Below are positions 1-7,335 of a stretch of DNA of 64,000 nt, in pieces. The stretch spans positions 117,077 to 181,076 of the forward strand of contig JAVBTX010000010.1 in the NCBI GenBank assembly GCA_031555935.1, in the 5' to 3' direction. The notes beneath the pieces were generated by a model that did not search any database, was not told the DNA's origin, and saw only the letters and a program-made list of their open reading frames with translations. The position numbers and the translations under genes are program-made. The stretch's first letter is position 1. Each line of letters opens with the position of its first letter. This DNA is from Roseburia_C sp031555935 (GTDB lineage: Bacteria; Bacillota; Clostridia; Lachnospirales; Lachnospiraceae).

Positions 1-1118
1 CAAATTCCATTTCCTCGGCAATGGAAAATACATTTCACATATCTCCGCAGATATGTGGAATAATTTTAATGGTACTGGCATTAATTATTATAGTAGGTGG
101 TATAAAGACAATCTCAAAGGTGTCCTCCTTCGTAGTACCGTTTATGGCCATCTTTTATATGGTGGCAGGATTGCTTGTAATTTTGGGAAATATCCGTAAT
201 TTGCCGGAAGGCGTTGCAATGATTATGCAAATGGCAATTTCGCCCAAAGCAGTTAGCGGCGGTATGTGCGGAACAATTACCGTATCGATGATGAATGCGG
301 TTCGCTTTGGTGTCGCCAGGGGTGTATTTTCCAATGAGGCTGGTATGGGCTCGGCCGCAATTACAGCAGCCGCAGCAACAACGAACAGTCCAGTTAAGCA
401 GGGGTATGTCAATATGACGGGGACGTTTTGGGATACGATTGTCGTATGTACCATAACAGGACTTTGTGTTGCGTGCTCAGGTGTGCTTGGAGCGACAACG
501 CTAGATGAGGCGGGACGTTATGCAGCAAACGCAGAGTCAGTAACAATTTTAACAATAAACGACAAAAAACAAGAAATAGCAACAAATTACATAGTATCAT
601 TTGAGGACACTGTGGCAACACTAGTGAATACAGAAGATAACTCCAGACTTGTCCTGACCGCGATGGCGGATGAAACATTAACTGGTTTGGTGGGAGACTT
701 TCAAGATGAAACAGGGTTCATCTATCAATTTGCAGAAAATGGTATTTATCAAAAAAGCAGTTATGTAAAAGGTGCAGAGTTGACGATTATGGCATTTGGA
801 ACCGTAATGGGAAAAACGGGTGCCAATCTTGTCTGTATCGGAATTGTGCTTTTTGCCTTTTCAACAATTTTAGGATGGGAATATAATGGGGAGAAGGCAT
901 TTGAATACTTGCTCGGGACACATAAATACAATATGGCATATCGATTGGCATTTTCATTTATGGTTTACGTCGGGGCAACGACAGCGCTGGATATTGTCTG
1001 GAACTTTTCAGACATCGCAAATGCGTTAATGGCAATTCCAAATTTGATATGTCTAATTGCATTAAGCAATGTAATTGCTAAGGATGTAAAGGAATATCAG
1101 CGTGAGATTAAAGAATAA
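1..1118 (+). CDS. Sodium/alanine symporter family (AGCS) protein, 5' end outside window
   Basis: Membrane carrier that imports alanine or a similar small amino acid with sodium. The reading frame is open from base 3, and the codons before the first ATG (base 21) read as NSISSA-MENTF, which matches the interior of AGCS proteins, so the gene continues upstream of the window. Visible family segments are the GGIKTISKV loop, the hydrophobic helices around residues 10-60 and the conserved FSNEAGMGSAAI motif (about residues 103-114, counting from the ATG). Helices resume at about 255 (AELTIMAFGTV) and 275-290 (LFAFSTILGW). Between them, residues 157-250 form an extra hydrophilic stretch not expected in the family. 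The C-terminus looks complete. A weak hairpin at 1138-1155 followed by T residues may be its terminator. The family call is firm; the substrate is inferred. Confidence 0.9.
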   Translation, partial: NSISSAMENTFHISPQICGIILMVLALIIIVGGIKTISKVSSFVVPFMAIFYMVAGLLVILGNIRNLPEGVAMIMQMAISPKAVSGGMCGTITVSMMNAVRFGVARGVFSNEAGMGSAAITAAAATTNSPVKQGYVNMTGTFWDTIVVCTITGLCVACSGVLGATTLDEAGRYAANAESVTILTINDKKQEIATNYIVSFEDTVATLVNTEDNSRLVLTAMADETLTGLVGDFQDETGFIYQFAENGIYQKSSYVKGAELTIMAFGTVMGKTGANLVCIGIVLFAFSTILGWEYNGEKAFEYLLGTHKYNMAYRLAFSFMVYVGATTALDIVWNFSDIANALMAIPNLICLIALSNVIAKDVKEYQREIKE

Positions 1119-1213
1119 TTAATTAACACCGCTAAAATATGCATAAATTTGCATAATTTTTGGAAAAGTTTTATACTAGCTTTAGCACAAATGCCACAAA
1201 ATTATCAAGTTGC

Positions 1214-1242
1214 TTGCAAATTAGGAATGAATAGGCTATATT
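1214..1242 (+). promoter_or_regulatory. Sigma-A-type promoter for the HPr-like gene
   Basis: TTGCAA at 1214-1219 and TATATT at 1237-1242 are separated by 17 bases and lie about 35 bases before the start codon at 1278. The rest of the 159-base gap after the symporter holds only a weak AT-rich hairpin (1138-1155). Confidence 0.6.
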
Positions 1243-1277
1243 ATCTTTGTACTAATAAGTTAAGGAAGTGAAAGAAC

Positions 1278-1529
1278 ATGAGCAAAAAAGAAATTGTTGT
1301 TTCGAATGTTTCAAAGTATGATAATCCAATCGCGGAGTTAGTACAGGTTGCTTGTCGATACGATAGCAATATTATACTGGAAAGTAATGACCGCAAGATT
1401 AATGCAAAAAGCATTATGGGGATTATGGCTTTCAATCCATCAAAAGGTATGACAGTTAGCATTGTCGCTGAAGGTGAAGATGAAAAGGAAGCATTATTGG
1501 CAATGGAGAGGTTTTTAGTGTGTGAATAG
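1278..1529 (+). CDS. HPr-family (Crh-like) regulatory protein lacking the catalytic histidine
   Basis: An 83-residue protein with the length and fold pattern of HPr, the phosphocarrier of the sugar phosphotransferase system. The region around Ser45 (KSIMGIMAF) matches the regulatory Ser46 site that HPr kinase modifies in Firmicutes. The segment that should read GIHARPA reads KYDNPIA, so the phosphocarrier His15 is replaced (Tyr14 by alignment from the LVQ anchor) and the neighbouring Arg is also absent. That pattern resembles Crh of Bacillus, which works only as a CcpA co-regulator. The protein therefore probably cannot carry phosphate to sugars; a role in carbon catabolite control is inference. 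The ribosome site AAGGAAGTG precedes the ATG, and the DUF6465 gene follows 18 bases later, probably on the same transcript. Confidence 0.85.
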   Translation: MSKKEIVVSNVSKYDNPIAELVQVACRYDSNIILESNDRKINAKSIMGIMAFNPSKGMTVSIVAEGEDEKEALLAMERFLVCE

Positions 1530-1547
1530 TTTCAGGAGGGAAATCGT

Positions 1548-1997
1548 ATGCAGAAGAAACCAGCAGAAAAGGCAGCAGAAGTAGTTAAGGCAGCCGAGAC
1601 AAAGGCAACTGTAAAAGTTGCAGAAACCAAAGCAGTAGTAAAAGAAGCTGAGAAAAAAGTGGCTGAGACTGCGCAGAAGGTTGAAGAAAAAGCAGCAGAG
1701 GTAGCGGCAAAAGTTGAAGAAAAGAAAGCACCGGTTAAAAAAGCAGTAGCAGCAAAGAAGCCAGCAGCGAAAAAACCGGCAGCAAAGAAAGAGGAACTGG
1801 TACCAGAAGTATACATACAGTACCAGGAACACGAAGATGTTGTACAGGGTGTGATTGATCGTGCGAAAGCAGCATATGTTGAAGACGGACACAAAGCATC
1901 TGCTATCAAAACGCTTCAGGTTTACTTGAAACCAGAAGAAAATGCCGCATATTATGTTGTTAATCAGAAATATGCTGGTAAAGTATATCTATTTTAA
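1548..1997 (+). CDS. DUF6465 protein with histone H1-like Ala/Lys-rich N-terminus
   Basis: 149 residues in two parts. Residues 1-85 are almost only Ala, Lys, Glu, Val and Pro, with AAKKPAAKK-type repeats near 68-82 and heptad-like AEKKVAE and VEEKAAEVAAK stretches, resembling histone H1/HU-tail sequences. Residues 90-149 (from VYIQYQEHEDVV to GKVYLF) match DUF6465, a small domain common in Lachnospiraceae and of unknown function. A strong AGGAGGG ribosome site precedes the ATG. The tail suggests binding to nucleic acid or another anionic surface, but this is inferred from composition. A strong bidirectional terminator follows. Confidence 0.8.
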   Translation: MQKKPAEKAAEVVKAAETKATVKVAETKAVVKEAEKKVAETAQKVEEKAAEVAAKVEEKKAPVKKAVAAKKPAAKKPAAKKEELVPEVYIQYQEHEDVVQGVIDRAKAAYVEDGHKASAIKTLQVYLKPEENAAYYVVNQKYAGKVYLF

Positions 1998-2010
1998 TAC
2001 CTGATATGAA

Positions 2011-2092
2011 TGTCTAAAGAGAAAGCTTTTTAGACAATAAAAAGAGCTGCCGCTTTACGATTGAAAAATCGTGAAGCGGCAGCTCTCTTTCG
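2011..2092. terminator. Bidirectional terminator between DUF6465 and prs
   Basis: A perfect 13-bp inverted repeat (2043-2055 with 2074-2086) is flanked by A residues on the left and CTTTC on the right, so it can stop transcription from both convergent genes. A smaller inverted repeat (TGTCTAAA at 2011-2018, TTTAGACA at 2029-2036) lies just upstream. Confidence 0.85.
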
Positions 2093-2095
2093 ACT

Positions 2096-3277
2096 CTATT
2101 GTTTTTGCTTAGCCTTATACTTGGCAACAAGCTTCTGGATTTTTTCATTTGGATCTAATAAATCGCTAATCGAAGCATCATGATTTAAGGTATCAATAAT
2201 ATAGGCAATATATTTACTCATATCACAACTGATAAAGTAAGGCCGGCTTAATAATTCCGGTGTCTGGTAGGTTAAGTTTGTGGTAACCACCTTATAGATG
2301 ATGCCATCTTCAACAGCCTTGTCAAATTTATCCATGCCGTTCGTGAAAAGACCGAAGGTAGAAACGGCAAAAATGCGGTTTGCTTTTCGTTTTTTCAATT
2401 CAGTAGCAACATCAATCATGCTTTCGCCAGAGGAAATCATGTCATCAATAATCAAAACATCTTTTCCTTCAACGGAAGAACCCAAGAACTCATGAGCAAC
2501 GATTGGATTACGGCCATCTACAATGACACTGTAGTCACGTCTCTTATAGAACATACCCATATCAAGGCCAAGAACATTGGCCAGATAAATCGCACGGCCG
2601 GTAGCGCCTTCATCAGGGCTGACAATCATCATGTGCTCATTGTCAATCTGTAAGTCATCAACATTCCGGCAGATACCCTTAATAAACTGATAAGCAGGCT
2701 GAACAGTCTCGAAGCCTTTTAATGGAATCGCATTTTGAACACGAGGGTCATGGGCATCAAAGGTAATAATGTTATCAACACCCATGCCAATTAATTCCTG
2801 AAGTGCAAGGGCACAGTCTAAGGACTCACGCGAGGTACGCTTGTGCTGGCGGCTCTCGTACAAAAATGGAATGATAACGGTTATTCTTCGAGCCTTACCA
2901 CCAACGGCTGCGATTACACGCTTTAAATCGTTGTAGTGGTCATCTGGCGACATATGGTTGGTGTGTCCGCAAAGTGAATAGGTAAGACTGTAATTGGTAA
3001 CGTCTACCATTAAGAATAAATCATAACCACGGACAGACTCTTTAATGATGGCTTTTGCTTCACCAGAGCCAAAACGTGGAACATCGACCTTAACTACATA
3101 AGTATCGCGTGTATAATTCTTAAAAGCCATACTAGTGTTATGACGGTGCTGACGGTCCTCGCGCCATGTTTTAAGGTATGAATCAACTCTTGCGCCGACT
3201 TCCTGGCAACTCTTTAACGGAATTAATCCGAGAAAGCCGGTTGGGATAGTTTCCAAATTTCTTACATCATCTGACAT
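2096..3277 (-). CDS. prs: Ribose-phosphate pyrophosphokinase (PRPP synthetase)
   Basis: Makes PRPP from ribose-5-phosphate and ATP for nucleotide, His and Trp synthesis in the cytoplasm. Diagnostic features are the conserved DAHDPRVQN segment, the pyrophosphate region SPDEGATGRA and the PRPP-binding loop VLIIDDMISSGESM. It is 393 residues, longer than the roughly 315-residue Bacillus enzyme, which is usual for a clostridial subgroup. The frame opens five codons earlier at 3292, but those codons (ATGGAGGAA...) contain the GGAGG ribosome site itself, eight bases before the ATG at 3277, so 3277 is taken as the start. It lies 42 bases downstream of the dnaI-like gene on the same strand. Confidence 0.93.
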   Translation of the reverse strand: MSDDVRNLETIPTGFLGLIPLKSCQEVGARVDSYLKTWREDRQHRHNTSMAFKNYTRDTYVVKVDVPRFGSGEAKAIIKESVRGYDLFLMVDVTNYSLTYSLCGHTNHMSPDDHYNDLKRVIAAVGGKARRITVIIPFLYESRQHKRTSRESLDCALALQELIGMGVDNIITFDAHDPRVQNAIPLKGFETVQPAYQFIKGICRNVDDLQIDNEHMMIVSPDEGATGRAIYLANVLGLDMGMFYKRRDYSVIVDGRNPIVAHEFLGSSVEGKDVLIIDDMISSGESMIDVATELKKRKANRIFAVSTFGLFTNGMDKFDKAVEDGIIYKVVTTNLTYQTPELLSRPYFISCDMSKYIAYIIDTLNHDASISDLLDPNEKIQKLVAKYKAKQKQ

Positions 3278-3319
3278 GAATGGTTCCTCCATAAAATAGT
3301 ATAATCTGTTGTATTTCTT

Positions 3320-4300
3320 TTAGCGAAGCCTTTTTTTGAGACGAATGTCATCGCCAAAAAGCTTTATCATTGTATAGGAATTGAAAATGCGTGAGCAGAT
3401 TCGTTCCGAATAAGTTGCGGCAAAATCCTCCATGCTTAAATTCGTGGAGATTAAAGTTGATTTTTTTCGCAAAATACGCTCGTTTAAACATAAGAATAAT
3501 TGAGATGTCGTAAAGGCATTTGATAATTCTGTTCCCAAGTCATCAATAATCAAAAGGTCACAATCAAAGATATTTTGATTGGCTAAAATGGCATCGGAAT
3601 CTTTCGTAAACGTTGTTTTTTCAAAAATATCAAAAAGCTGGAAAGCAGTGAGGTAAATCACGGAATGTCCGCTGTCAAGTAACTCCTTTGCGACACAGTT
3701 CGATAAAAAGGTTTTACCCACTCCAGACTCACCATAAAAGCATAAATTTTCAAAGCGACTGTCAAATTGTGCGGTAAATTCCTGGCAGGTCTTAACGGCA
3801 TGTTTAGCCATTTGAAGTGAAGTAAGCCCAGTAGTATTATTTACCAATTCATCAGAATAGTAGTCAAATGAAAAGGTAGAAAAATTCTCGCTCTTTAAAA
3901 TTTCCTTGATATTGGACTGCGTATAGACTAAGTCAATGGCTGCCTGAACGAAGCAGTGGCAGCGTGTTCCGCCGATGTAACCAGTATCTTTGCAATCCGG
4001 GCAAGCATAGTGTGGCTCTAAATCACTTGCGTGATAACCAAGCTTTGCTAGAATGGCCTGCTTTTCCTGACGCAGTAATGAGAGCTTGGACTTAAGATTG
4101 TCCAGAGCATGTTCATCGCCGTCAATTAATAATTTGGCATGAGCGATAGAGGTACTTGAAATCTCATCGTCAATTCTGGCAAGACGTGCATCCTGGCTAT
4201 AGATTTGTTCCAGGCGTTTGGACAAGTCGTGTTCGTTTTTTAATTGTCTTGCGTTGTACATTCGAATTAATTCGTCGTACTGAGAATTATTTAATGCCAT
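3320..4300 (-). CDS. DnaI/DnaC-like helicase loader ATPase
   Basis: AAA+ protein expected to load the replicative helicase at the origin or restarted forks. The N-terminal half is a coiled helical region. A four-cysteine zinc motif follows (C100, C103, C114, C116), as in Bacillus DnaI. The Walker A motif GESGVGKT is at 190-197 and a Walker B segment LLIIDDLG lies about 50 residues on. At 326 residues it is close to DnaI length. IstB transposition proteins share the ATPase domain, but the zinc motif and the adjacent DnaD-domain gene favour helicase loading. It is 20 bases downstream of the dnaD-like gene, in the same operon. Confidence 0.9.
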   Translation of the reverse strand: MALNNSQYDELIRMYNARQLKNEHDLSKRLEQIYSQDARLARIDDEISSTSIAHAKLLIDGDEHALDNLKSKLSLLRQEKQAILAKLGYHASDLEPHYACPDCKDTGYIGGTRCHCFVQAAIDLVYTQSNIKEILKSENFSTFSFDYYSDELVNNTTGLTSLQMAKHAVKTCQEFTAQFDSRFENLCFYGESGVGKTFLSNCVAKELLDSGHSVIYLTAFQLFDIFEKTTFTKDSDAILANQNIFDCDLLIIDDLGTELSNAFTTSQLFLCLNERILRKKSTLISTNLSMEDFAATYSERICSRIFNSYTMIKLFGDDIRLKKRLR

Positions 4301-4320
4301 AAAGGTCCCCTTTTTGTATG

Positions 4321-5415
4321 TTACTGCATGGAGCTATTTAATAACTGTTTTTCCAATTCGGTGTAGTCATAGGTACGCTGTGGATAATTGGTAAAGCGGT
4401 TCTTGGCGACGGTATTTTTCGCAGTAGAAGCTTTCGTGGCGGAACCATTTGCTTTGTTTTTTTGGTATGCAGAATCTAAAACAGCAATGTCTTCTAAATG
4501 GTGCACATGATTCTTATTCCAGTTACCAAGAATCGTATCCGCATATTCAAAGCTTGGCTGGTGAATCGCCTGAATCGTTCGTTTACAAGCTTCTCCGATA
4601 ATATCAAGTGAGAACCCATAAGTGTTTGTCCACTTCTCGATAAAGTTCAACTCAAATTCAACCAGATTACGTCCGGAAATGCCAAAAGCTTTCATTACCG
4701 TATAATAAGACTGGCTATGGACACCGGCGGCTTTCTTTGCCTGCTCAACTGTTTTGATGCCGGCAGTAGCCCAGGAAATGGCGACCTTATCCATATAACG
4801 GATGTTTTTGTGGCCCTTGTCCACACAATATTCAATTAGGTATTCGACCAGGTCAATCGAAAATTCCAACGAATCGTGCCAATATAAGATAGCATTAATA
4901 TCGGCAGAATTCAAGGTGCGTCCCAAATATTTTTCGGCAATAAACATTAAATCTTGAACCGGTTCCTTCTGCTGGAAGGTCATTAAATCGTCCTGAGTAT
5001 ATTCCGGTCTGGCTGGAACAATAACCTCTGGAGTCGCCGCAGCGACAGGTTGTAATGCGCCTGAAATGGCTGCAGCTGGAGCAACTTTGGTAACTGTGGC
5101 TACGGGCTTCGCCGCTTGGGGGTCAGAATCTAATAAGCAGATTTCCTGCAACTGATTATTGACATCATAATTAAGCCGAAGTAATTCGGTTTTTTCCCAG
5201 TATTTTAAAGCTCTTGTAATATCCTTTTCGGTATGCTCAAACTTGTCAGCAAGCCGAGAAATGGAAACATCATCACCAGAACTCATACAACGAAGCAGAT
5301 AAAGATAAATTTTAACAAATTCACCGTTTGCATCTGCCATAAAATTGTCGATAAATGCGTTGGAAACGCATGTGGTAGTAGTTTTGCTGTCGCTATGTAA
5401 TGTTATGGTTTTCAT
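4321..5415 (-). CDS. DnaD-domain primosome/replication initiation protein
   Basis: A 364-residue protein with an N-terminal winged-helix-like part (about 1-95; 'ISRLADKFEHTEKDITRALKYWE' pattern), an Ala/Pro/Val-rich linker (about 100-135), then two helical DnaD/DnaB_2 modules (about 137-230 and 235-316). The second carries the YxxxxxxFGISGRN pattern. Such proteins open DNA and recruit the helicase loader, and the dnaI-like gene follows directly. Its closest functional match is Bacillus DnaB or DnaD; which one cannot be decided here. Two pairs of DnaA boxes lie 100-280 bases upstream of the start. Confidence 0.85.
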   Translation of the reverse strand: MKTITLHSDSKTTTTCVSNAFIDNFMADANGEFVKIYLYLLRCMSSGDDVSISRLADKFEHTEKDITRALKYWEKTELLRLNYDVNNQLQEICLLDSDPQAAKPVATVTKVAPAAAISGALQPVAAATPEVIVPARPEYTQDDLMTFQQKEPVQDLMFIAEKYLGRTLNSADINAILYWHDSLEFSIDLVEYLIEYCVDKGHKNIRYMDKVAISWATAGIKTVEQAKKAAGVHSQSYYTVMKAFGISGRNLVEFELNFIEKWTNTYGFSLDIIGEACKRTIQAIHQPSFEYADTILGNWNKNHVHHLEDIAVLDSAYQKNKANGSATKASTAKNTVAKNRFTNYPQRTYDYTELEKQLLNSSMQ

Positions 5416-5441
5416 AAAAAACGCCCTCTTTCAACGAGCAC

Positions 5442-5450
5442 ATTATAGCA
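5442..5450 (-). promoter_or_regulatory. Extended -10 promoter of the dnaD-dnaI-prs operon
   Basis: On the minus strand, TATAAT (5442-5447) is preceded by TGC, forming an extended -10 element, 27 bases before the start codon at 5415. No good -35 box is seen, which fits the extended type. Confidence 0.55.
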
Positions 5451-5515
5451 TAAGAATTTCAAAAAGAGAAGTCCAAATTTTCCGCAAGACCAGTAAAATC
5501 AAGGGTTTACGAAAT

Positions 5516-5533
5516 TGTGGATAATGTGGATAA
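5516..5533 (-). promoter_or_regulatory. Pair of DnaA boxes (dnaD side)
   Basis: Two abutting copies of TGTGGATAA (5516-5524 and 5525-5533), the exact reverse complement of the consensus DnaA box TTATCCACA. They lie about 70 bases upstream of the dnaD -10 element. Confidence 0.75.
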
Positions 5534-5644
5534 CGTTGATAAATAAAACCGCCAGCCATTATGGTAACCCGTGGGAAAGGAGAATGGCACGAGCTTTTTG
5601 GGATTTTATTGAAAAAATAAAAATAAATTATGTAAACATAAAAA

Positions 5645-5697
5645 ATCCACATTAAATTTTTCGAATATCGACAATTTAATGTGGATAATGTGGATAA
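5645..5697 (-). promoter_or_regulatory. Second DnaA-box pair overlapping an AT-rich murC terminator hairpin
   Basis: Two more abutting TGTGGATAA boxes (5680-5688 and 5689-5697) end exactly at the murC stop codon. A 14-bp perfect inverted repeat (5645-5658 with 5673-5686), followed on the minus strand by six T residues, overlaps the first box and can act as the murC terminator. The 282-base gap 5416-5697 otherwise shows no gene; a 69-codon minus-strand frame inside it has no support. Confidence 0.7.
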
Positions 5698-7077
5698 CTA
5701 TTGTTTTAAGAGCCATTCACCAACTTGATTGATGTCTCCCGCGCCCATAGTTATCAACAAATCATTGTTAATGCAATTTGCTAATAAAAAGTTTTGAATT
5801 TCTTCAAAGTTAGGGAAATAATAAACTTCACGGCCTAATTTTTTCAGTTCATCATAAAGTGCACTGGAATGAATGTCATAAATATTTTTTTCGCGGGCAG
5901 CATAAATATCTGCTAAAACGACAACATCAGCCATTGATAGAACATCAGCAAATTCATTTAGGAACGCTTTCGTTCTTGAATAGGTGTGGGGCTGGAACAC
6001 ACAGACAACGCGTCCGTTAGGATAGTTTTTGGCGGCCGTTAAGGTGGCTTCAACTTCAGTTGGGTGATGAGCATAATCATCAATTACAGTAATACCGTTC
6101 TTGGAACCTTTATATTCAAAACGGCGATGGGTTCCACCAAATGCAAGCAGACCTTGCCCGATATCCTCCAGTGAGATATTTAAGCTTAAGCAAAGTGCAA
6201 TTGCGGAAAGGGAATTGGCGACATTATGCATGCCGGGAACGCTTAAAGTAACATTCATTAGTTCTTTTCCATTATGCATTGCCGTATAAGTGGCACAAGC
6301 TTTTTGGTCGAAAGAAATATTTTGTGCATAAAAGTCGCAGTTCTCGCATAAACCATAAGTGATGATATTGCAGTCAAGCCCTGCTACAATGTCCTGATAA
6401 TTTTCAATTTCACCATTAATGATGACGGTGCCATCATTCGTGGTGTTAGTGGCGAACTGGTGGAACGAAGTACGGATTTCATCGATGTCCTTGAAGAAGT
6501 CCAGATGTTCAGCTTCAACACTAGTAATAATACTAAACTTCGGATAAAAGTTAAGAAAACTATTTGTATACTCACAAGCCTCTGTAATAAACACATCCGA
6601 ATTACCAACCCGGATGTTACCACCGATAGCATCAAGAATACCACCGACCGAAATCGTTGGGTCCTTCAAAGAAGACAATAAAATCTGGGAAACCATCGAG
6701 GTGGTAGTCGTCTTACCATGAGTACCGGCAACGGCAATCGAATTGTGATAGTTGCTCATGATTTGTCCAAGCAGTTCGGCGCGGGAAAGCATTGGGATAC
6801 CTGCTTCTTTAACGGCAATAAACTCGGGATTATCTTCGCGGATGGCCGCTGTATAGACAACCAAATCAGGAGTTTCTTCTATATTAGCTGCATTTTGTCC
6901 AATGTATATTTTAGCGCCTGCGGCACTTAATCTGTCTGTAAGGTTGGAACTTTTGGAATCAGAACCGGAAATTTGAAAACCTTCCTTGAGAAGAATTTCG
7001 GCAAGTCCGCTCATACTGATACCACCTATTCCGACAAAGTGAATGTGAATCGGTTGGGAAAAATTAATTTTGTACAT
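5698..7077 (-). CDS. murC: UDP-N-acetylmuramate--L-alanine ligase
   Basis: Adds L-Ala to UDP-MurNAc, the first step of the peptidoglycan stem peptide. The N-terminal Rossmann motif FVGIGGISMSGLAEIL (13-30), the ATP-binding GTHGKTTTT (118-126), the central SVEAEHLDFF and the C-terminal DDYAHHPTEVEAT and FQPHTYSRT motifs are all characteristic of MurC rather than MurD, E or F. Length (459) is normal. It is a single gene, divergent from glgC, with its own promoter. Confidence 0.96.
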   Translation of the reverse strand: MYKINFSQPIHIHFVGIGGISMSGLAEILLKEGFQISGSDSKSSNLTDRLSAAGAKIYIGQNAANIEETPDLVVYTAAIREDNPEFIAVKEAGIPMLSRAELLGQIMSNYHNSIAVAGTHGKTTTTSMVSQILLSSLKDPTISVGGILDAIGGNIRVGNSDVFITEACEYTNSFLNFYPKFSIITSVEAEHLDFFKDIDEIRTSFHQFATNTTNDGTVIINGEIENYQDIVAGLDCNIITYGLCENCDFYAQNISFDQKACATYTAMHNGKELMNVTLSVPGMHNVANSLSAIALCLSLNISLEDIGQGLLAFGGTHRRFEYKGSKNGITVIDDYAHHPTEVEATLTAAKNYPNGRVVCVFQPHTYSRTKAFLNEFADVLSMADVVVLADIYAAREKNIYDIHSSALYDELKKLGREVYYFPNFEEIQNFLLANCINNDLLITMGAGDINQVGEWLLKQ

Positions 7078-7127
7078 AATGTATACCTGCCTGCTATATT
7101 TTTTATATGGTTATTAGTTACTTTCTT

Positions 7128-7156
7128 ATTATAACCATATACAAGAAATTTGCAAA
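7128..7156 (-). promoter_or_regulatory. murC promoter
   Basis: Minus-strand TATAAT at 7128-7133 with TTTGCA at 7151-7156, 17 bases apart, about 50 bases before the murC start. Confidence 0.5.
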
Positions 7157-7264
7157 TTTATTTTCGGTAGGTAAGCAAATGTGTGAGGACAGTGGCATAA
7201 AGTGAAAAAATTGTGTAAATACACAAAAATAGACAAAATACAATCTTAAAATTGTGAAAAATGA

Positions 7265-7293
7265 TGTACAAAAGAAAGTGCTTATGATATAAT
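7265..7293 (+). promoter_or_regulatory. glgC promoter
   Basis: TGTACA (7265-7270) and TATAAT (7288-7293), 17 bases apart, about 40 bases before the glgC start. The -35 box is a weak match. Confidence 0.5.
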
Positions 7294-7335
7294 TTTTATA
7301 ACTAAAAGGCCAAATTATGACGAGAGGTGAATGAC

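Noticed and set aside
1515..1909. Two long minus-strand frames opposite the DUF6465 gene
   Set aside because: They are mirror readings of the Ala/Lys repeats, with Phe/Cys/Ser-rich translations and no ribosome site.
3320..4300. IstB transposition protein as the identity of the AAA+ gene
   Set aside because: The zinc-binding Cys motif, the neighbouring DnaD-domain gene and the absence of an IstA gene favour a helicase loader.
5443..5652. Small minus-strand gene in the DnaA-box gap
   Set aside because: A 69-codon frame of aromatic, low-complexity sequence overlapping the DnaA boxes, the dnaD promoter and a hairpin, without a ribosome site.
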